This document shows, piece by piece, positions 6,631 through 9,343 of a stretch of 9,343 nt of DNA. Below the pieces are notes generated by a model. It worked only from the letters and a program-made list of their open reading frames with translations. It was not told the origin of the DNA and searched no databases. Source of the DNA: Clostridiales bacterium. GTDB taxonomy: Bacteria; Bacillota; Clostridia; Christensenellales; Aristaeellaceae. The translations under genes and the position numbers were made by a program. The first letter of the stretch is position 1. Each line of letters starts with the position of its first letter. The stretch is taken from NCBI GenBank assembly GCA_022776785.1, contig JALFHA010000116.1, positions 1 through 9,343 of the forward strand. The letters run 5' to 3'.

Positions 6631-6948
6631 TTATAAAACCGTTCCTTGATAAAAGGCCATCTGGAACTGCATGGAGCAGTCAAAGCTGTTGATGAACCGC
6701 TTCCATGCGGCAAAAATGGTCTCCTGCTCCTCCTGCATGGAGAGCTGGTAGTTGATGTCCTCAAAACGGATGGTCTTGGAATACAGCGTTTCCCCGACGC
6801 GGCAGATGCCGTCCGGGGACATGCGCTGATACGGAATGGTCTGTTGCGCGGTGGCGGGATATTTGCCCGTACCGCGCGCCCGCTTCACGGCCTCACGGAT
6901 CAGCCGCTTTTCTTCTCGGGTAAGCTTTCGCTTTTTTGTTTCGGACAA
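6631..6948 (-). pseudogene. VirB4-like conjugation ATPase (CD1110 family), N-terminal fragment
   Basis: 105 residues starting at TTG 6948, with GGAGGTG about eight bases upstream inside the prgI 3' end. MSETKKRKLTREEKRLIREA, TAQQTIPYQRMSPDGICRVG, and KTIRFEDINYQL followed by IFAAWKRFINSFD match the N-terminus of VirB4/TraE-type ATPases of Clostridial ICEs, which energise the type IV secretion channel and are normally about 800 residues long. The family resemblance ends about residue 98 (MQFQMAF), near 6650; the last seven residues and the TAA at 6631-6633 come from unrelated sequence. The Walker A and B motifs are all lost, so the fragment cannot be an ATPase. It overlaps prgI by 56 bp, the arrangement expected in an intact operon. 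Confidence 0.8.
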
Positions 6949-7300
6949 TGGCTTTCACCTCCCTGTTGAGCTTTGCCTGACGCTCCAGCAGCATGTAGTA
7001 GTTTTCCGTCTGGTAGACGCGCTTCTTCGGGCGAAGGAACGTCGCCTCGATGAAGTGCGTCAGCACGGTTTCCAGCGGCTCGCCGTTCTTCTCATAGACG
7101 CCCAGCAGAAAAAATGGCAGCATGACCGCCACCATCACCAGTGACGCCGCGCCGCCCGGAAGAACAGGCCGCAGGACAAAGTAAAGCGGGACGCCCACGA
7201 GCACCCCGCCGCCAAAGCAAAATATCTGCCTTTTGGTGAGATTGAAGACGACCTTCTGCTTGACGTGGGAAAGGTCCTTGGGGATGTTGACACTGATCAT
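6893..7300 (-). CDS. PrgI-family membrane protein of type IV secretion
   Basis: 135 residues. ATG 7300 is preceded by AAGGAGGAAG with a four-base gap, placed in the 16-bp spacer after the VirB6-like gene. The N-terminus SVNIPKDLSHVKQKVVFNLT is characteristic of the PrgI family (VirB3-position proteins of Gram-positive conjugation systems). Two adjacent membrane segments follow at about residues 25-44 (FCFGGGVLVGVPLYFVLRPV) and 52-70, then a basic cytoplasmic tail (KKRVYQTENYYMLLE to RRKAADP). In these elements PrgI is encoded directly before the VirB4 ATPase, as here, and probably anchors it to the channel. The gene is intact, but its partner VirB4 is truncated. Confidence 0.87.
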   Translation of the reverse strand: MISVNIPKDLSHVKQKVVFNLTKRQIFCFGGGVLVGVPLYFVLRPVLPGGAASLVMVAVMLPFFLLGVYEKNGEPLETVLTHFIEATFLRPKKRVYQTENYYMLLERQAKLNREVKAIVRNKKAKAYPRRKAADP

Positions 7301-7316
7301 CTATCTTCCTCCTTCG

Positions 7317-8186
7317 TCAGTGTGCGCTCAGAACGCTTTTTGCCAGGCTGCTGGTCTTCATCAGCGAGAAGCAGAGCAGCACCGTATAGCCGATGCACGT
7401 CCAGATTGCTTTGGTGATGTCGGTCTCTACGGCGATATTGCGGATGAGCACGGCGTAGATCGCCACGCACAGCATGATGAGCACGGCCTGCACACCGAGC
7501 GCAAACAGGCTGCGCAGGTAGTTGGTGTCCAGCTGGCTCCATTCCCGGTTGGCGAAGGTCGCCATGGGGATGGGCGCAACGGACGCGACCAGATAGATCT
7601 CAATCATGCGTCCATAGGTGATGATGAAGATGCAGATGGTCAGCGCCCACATCGTAATGGAAATCAAATGGCTCTGTATCCACAGGCTGAACAGGCTGCC
7701 CAGCTCCATCTCCATGAGCCGCGCTTCGAGGTCGGCCATCGCGCTGTCGATCCCGATGCTCGTGCTCCCTGTAATCAGGCCGGACGCCTGATTCACAAGG
7801 CTCTGCGTCAGCTCGAAGATGCCCTCGACGATGTTCCATGTATTGGAGACGATCAGGATGGAGATCGCCGTCTTGAACGTCCACTTGTAGAGGAGAAAGA
7901 GGTCGAAGTCGTGCATGTTGTTGCGGTCAACGAGCATCTGCACCAGCTCCAGCGTCGCCACCAGCGCCAGAATCACGCCCGCCACCGGCACGACGACGTT
8001 GTCCGACAGGCCGCGCACCATGGCAAAGATGCTGCCGTTCCACGTCTGCGGCGTCGCGCCGACGTTTCCAGCGATGCCCGCGATCTGCTCGTTGACGTTG
8101 TCAAACAGCCCCGTGAGCGCATCCATGATGCCTCCGACCAGCATTTCCCCCAGCCATTCGGTCAGCTTATCCCAGATAAAATTCAA
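7317..8186 (-). CDS. VirB6/TrbL-like conjugation membrane protein (CD1112 family)
   Basis: 289 residues. I start at TTG 8186 (first residues NFIWDKLTEWLGEM), because GGGAGGG lies seven bases upstream and family members begin at this point; the in-frame ATG at 8219 has no such site. The polytopic inner-membrane protein has hydrophobic stretches at about 62-85, 100-122, 172-205, 225-249 and 260-277, with the family motif LELVQMLVDRNNMHDFDLF at 79-97 and the segment FKTAISILIVSNTWNIVEG at 104-122. VirB6-like proteins form the membrane pore of type IV secretion. It sits between the Maff2 and PrgI genes in the order usual for Tn1549-like ICEs. No damage is seen. Confidence 0.9.
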   Translation of the reverse strand: MNFIWDKLTEWLGEMLVGGIMDALTGLFDNVNEQIAGIAGNVGATPQTWNGSIFAMVRGLSDNVVVPVAGVILALVATLELVQMLVDRNNMHDFDLFLLYKWTFKTAISILIVSNTWNIVEGIFELTQSLVNQASGLITGSTSIGIDSAMADLEARLMEMELGSLFSLWIQSHLISITMWALTICIFIITYGRMIEIYLVASVAPIPMATFANREWSQLDTNYLRSLFALGVQAVLIMLCVAIYAVLIRNIAVETDITKAIWTCIGYTVLLCFSLMKTSSLAKSVLSAH

Positions 8187-8208
8187 TGTTTGTCCCTCCC
8201 TTCCAAAA

Positions 8209-8226
8209 CTCCCGGCCACCCGGGAG
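8209..8226 (-). promoter_or_regulatory. Perfect hairpin between Maff2 and VirB6-like genes
   Basis: CTCCCGG (8209-8215) and CCGGGAG (8220-8226) form a seven-pair stem, six of them G-C, around a four-base loop. On the transcribed minus strand it is followed by only TTTT, then the VirB6 ribosome binding site. This suggests a partial terminator or a 3' stabiliser for the Maff2 message, tuning the ratio of the small protein to the downstream channel genes. Confidence 0.5.
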
Positions 8227-8262
8227 ATCGACGGGTTTCATGCGGCGTGACCCTTTCCGGCA

Positions 8263-8475
8263 TCAGAACAGCGTGGCAAGGATCGGGATCACGGTCGTGC
8301 CGAAGAGCGCGACTGCTGCGCCGGCCATGAGCTGCTTGATGCCCTGGGACTTCGCGCCGGGGTTGTCCGAGCCGTAGCCTTCCAGCAGGTTGATGACGCC
8401 CCATGCGCCATAGCCCGCACCGAGGGCAACCACACAGGTCTGAAGGGTATTGATTGCAGTGGTGAAAAACGTCAT
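8263..8475 (-). CDS. Maff2-family small membrane protein
   Basis: 70 residues, beginning MTFFTTAINTLQTCVVALGA and containing INLLEGYGSDNPGAKSQGIK, then a second hydrophobic run ending PILATLF. This is the conserved Maff2 family of Clostridial ICEs: two membrane helices (about 11-31 and 47-68) joined by a Gly/Asn-rich turn, about the size and topology of VirB2/TrbC pilins, a role that is proposed rather than proven. The frame is open upstream to 8793, but the family start is at ATG 8475 and the extension has no family resemblance. The upstream site AAGAAAAG is a poor ribosome binding site and lies almost against the start. It heads the operon of VirB6, PrgI and VirB4. Confidence 0.9.
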   Translation of the reverse strand: MTFFTTAINTLQTCVVALGAGYGAWGVINLLEGYGSDNPGAKSQGIKQLMAGAAVALFGTTVIPILATLF

Positions 8476-8503
8476 TCTTTTCTTAAACCGGAAACTGTGG
8501 GAG

Positions 8504-8532
8504 ATTCTCAGATATTTCTCATATTTCGTCAA
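8504..8532 (-). promoter_or_regulatory. Candidate promoter for the Maff2-VirB6-PrgI-VirB4 operon
   Basis: On the minus strand TTGACG (8532-8527), a 17-bp spacer, and GAGAAT (8509-8504): five of six and four of six matches to the consensus boxes at ideal spacing. Transcription would begin near 8497, about 22 bases before the Maff2 ATG. Its position just downstream of a terminator supports an independent start for this operon. Confidence 0.4.
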
Positions 8533-8537
8533 AACCA

Positions 8538-8571
8538 GAAAGAAAAACGCTGGAACACCCTTCGTCCAGCG
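8538..8571 (-). terminator. Intrinsic terminator upstream of Maff2
   Basis: Read on the minus strand, CGCTGGA pairs with TCCAGCG (plus 8565-8571 and 8548-8554) around a ten-base loop, followed by TTTTTCTTTC. This is a standard Rho-independent layout, insulating the Maff2 operon from minus-strand transcription coming from the right. Confidence 0.6.
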
Positions 8572-8726
8572 CCTCCCGCTCCGGTTTATCCTCCTTATTT
8601 CGATATTTTGACTGATTCCTTCTGGTCTTGTACGCGCGCTGCACGGGGCGGCGCGCGGATGAATTGAATCAGGCAGAACATAGGTATCCCCCTTTTCTTC
8701 TTCAAATTGCTCGATCAAAAGCGCAC

Positions 8727-8757
8727 AAAAAAACACAGGCTCGAAGCTGAGTCTGTG
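8727..8757 (-). terminator. Intrinsic terminator of the HipA-like gene
   Basis: Read on the minus strand, CACAG-A-CTC pairs with GAG-C-CTGTG (one A-C mismatch) around a six-base loop and is followed directly by seven T. It ends 55 bp after the HipA-like stop codon, the expected place for that gene's terminator. Confidence 0.7.
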
Positions 8758-8811
8758 CTTTGTATGCTTCATGTGGCTTCTATGTGCATTCATTTTCCAG
8801 GTGTTGACCGG

Positions 8812-9343
8812 TTATTCACGCTCCAGCAGACGCATGGCGCGCTTTTTGACCTGTTCCTCCATGAGCTTTAGCCGCTTGGGCGGCAGGTTGTACCGCGCAT
8901 GGCGCCTAAAGCGGAAGGTCAGCAGCCTGCGAAGCTGCTCGCGGTTTTCCTCTGTCATGAAGCGTCTGGCCGTCGCAAAGAAATCGTCGTACACACAGGG
9001 GACCAGCGTGTCGATGTATTGCTGAAAGGCTTCCGCGCTCTCATAATCCTCCGGCCCGGCCTGATTAAACAGGGAATTGCCGTGGTCAAACAGCGGTGCG
9101 GGCGCGGCGATGGTGTTCGTCCGGTTGTCGATCATGAAGCCGAAATTGCCGTAGTGCCTGTCCGTATTGCAGATGACGGCGTCGAACACGAGCATATCCC
9201 GGAAGGCCTTCATAAAGGGTTCGCCCAGCGCGTCAACAAACCTGACCGCCGCCTCAAAGCCGCCCGTGCGCACCAGATTGCCGATGGGCATATACGCATG
9301 ATCCACGTCCGTGAACAGCGCACAGGTCGAGCAGAGCTTCCCC
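8812..9343 (-). CDS. HipA-like Ser/Thr kinase-fold protein, C-terminal part (5' end outside window)
   Basis: 176 residues are visible, open to the right edge, beginning KLCSTCALFTDVDHAYMPIG. The core VFDAVICNTDRHYGNFGFM is the HipA catalytic loop (Asp in NTDRH, metal-binding Asn in GNFG), and PLFDHGNSLF carries the DFG-like Asp. The C-terminus is a basic helical tail (RFRRHARYNLPPKRLKLMEE). HipA proteins are kinases that phosphorylate targets such as aminoacyl-tRNA synthetases, often as toxins of toxin-antitoxin pairs; the partner antitoxin, if any, would be upstream outside the window. A GTG at 9306 could be read as a start, but the frame continues with family-like sequence. The gene has its own terminator, so it appears to be a separate unit beside the conjugation operon. 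Function as a toxin is not established by the sequence. Confidence 0.8.
   Translation of the reverse strand, partial: GKLCSTCALFTDVDHAYMPIGNLVRTGGFEAAVRFVDALGEPFMKAFRDMLVFDAVICNTDRHYGNFGFMIDNRTNTIAAPAPLFDHGNSLFNQAGPEDYESAEAFQQYIDTLVPCVYDDFFATARRFMTEENREQLRRLLTFRFRRHARYNLPPKRLKLMEEQVKKRAMRLLERE

Larger units (their letters stand above)
8476..8811. other. Intergenic region between HipA-like gene and Maff2
   Basis: 336 bp with no supported gene. It contains two minus-strand intrinsic terminators (8727-8757 and 8538-8571) and, right after the second, a possible promoter for Maff2 (8504-8532). The open frame that crosses it in the Maff2 frame has no ribosome binding site and unremarkable sequence, and it would have to read across both terminators. 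Confidence 0.6.

Noticed and set aside
5732..6635. A 21-codon frame (starting MEQED) restored across the IS insertion site if the element is removed
   Set aside because: No ribosome binding site, no recognisable product, and short enough to be chance.
7233..8330. Plus-strand frame of 365 residues opposite the VirB6-like gene
   Set aside because: His/Asp/Gln-rich antisense shadow of a well-supported membrane protein with its own ribosome binding site.
8476..8793. Upstream extension of the Maff2 frame to 176 residues
   Set aside because: Family members begin at the MTFF position; the extension has no similarity, no ribosome binding site and crosses both terminators.
1..9343. CRISPR arrays, tRNA or rRNA genes
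   Set aside because: No regularly spaced repeats, cloverleaf-like sequences or rRNA-like stretches were seen in reading both strands.

Overview
The window looks like a moderately GC-rich Gram-positive, probably gut Clostridia (Oscillospiraceae/Lachnospiraceae type). The reasons are the strong AGGAGG-type ribosome binding sites, frequent TTG starts, and a set of small conjugation proteins (Maff2, CD1112-type VirB6, PrgI, CD1110-type VirB4, class B sortase) typical of Tn1549/CTn-like integrative conjugative elements (ICEs) in that group. The assignment rests on gene families and base composition only.

Layout. (1) 1-123, plus: C-terminal tail of a transposase (IS630-like) entering from the left. 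(2) 120-1227, minus: a signal-peptide, Glu/Pro-rich secreted protein whose 3' end runs into the transposon, preceded by the C-terminal part of a class B sortase. (3) 1211-1573, plus: C-terminal part of an alpha/beta hydrolase, joined tail to tail to the sortase fragment. (4) 1619-5323, plus: a compact L-rhamnose catabolic operon, rhaB (kinase), rhaA (isomerase, with a one-base frameshift), rhaD (aldolase) and rhaM (mutarotase). (5) 5324-5747: gene-poor stretch with a strong stem-loop, short repeats and a scrap resembling a response-regulator C-terminus. (6) 5748-6573: an 826-bp IS5-family (IS427-like) insertion sequence with 18-bp inverted repeats, a TA duplication and a dead transposase. (7) 6631-8475, minus: the start of a type IV secretion operon in transcription order Maff2, VirB6/TrbL-like, PrgI, VirB4 (only about 100 residues left). 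(8) 8812-9343, minus: C-terminal part of a HipA-like kinase running off the right edge, with two intrinsic terminators between it and Maff2.

How it fits together. The sortase/secreted-protein block on the left and the Maff2-VirB6-PrgI-VirB4 block on the right have the same strand and the order expected within one ICE. Between them, the rest of virB4 and the start of the sortase are missing, and a rhamnose operon plus an insertion sequence lie there instead. The simplest reading is a decayed conjugative element whose conjugation core has been replaced by a sugar-utilisation segment, though an assembly chimera cannot be excluded from sequence alone. RhaM interconverts rhamnose anomers, RhaA makes rhamnulose, RhaB phosphorylates it, and RhaD splits it to dihydroxyacetone phosphate and lactaldehyde; this pathway works only if the rhaA frameshift is an error or is tolerated. 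I did not find a wholly new system. The most notable points are the mosaic structure, the sortase/hydrolase junction, the rhaA lesion, and the hairpin between the Maff2 and VirB6 genes.
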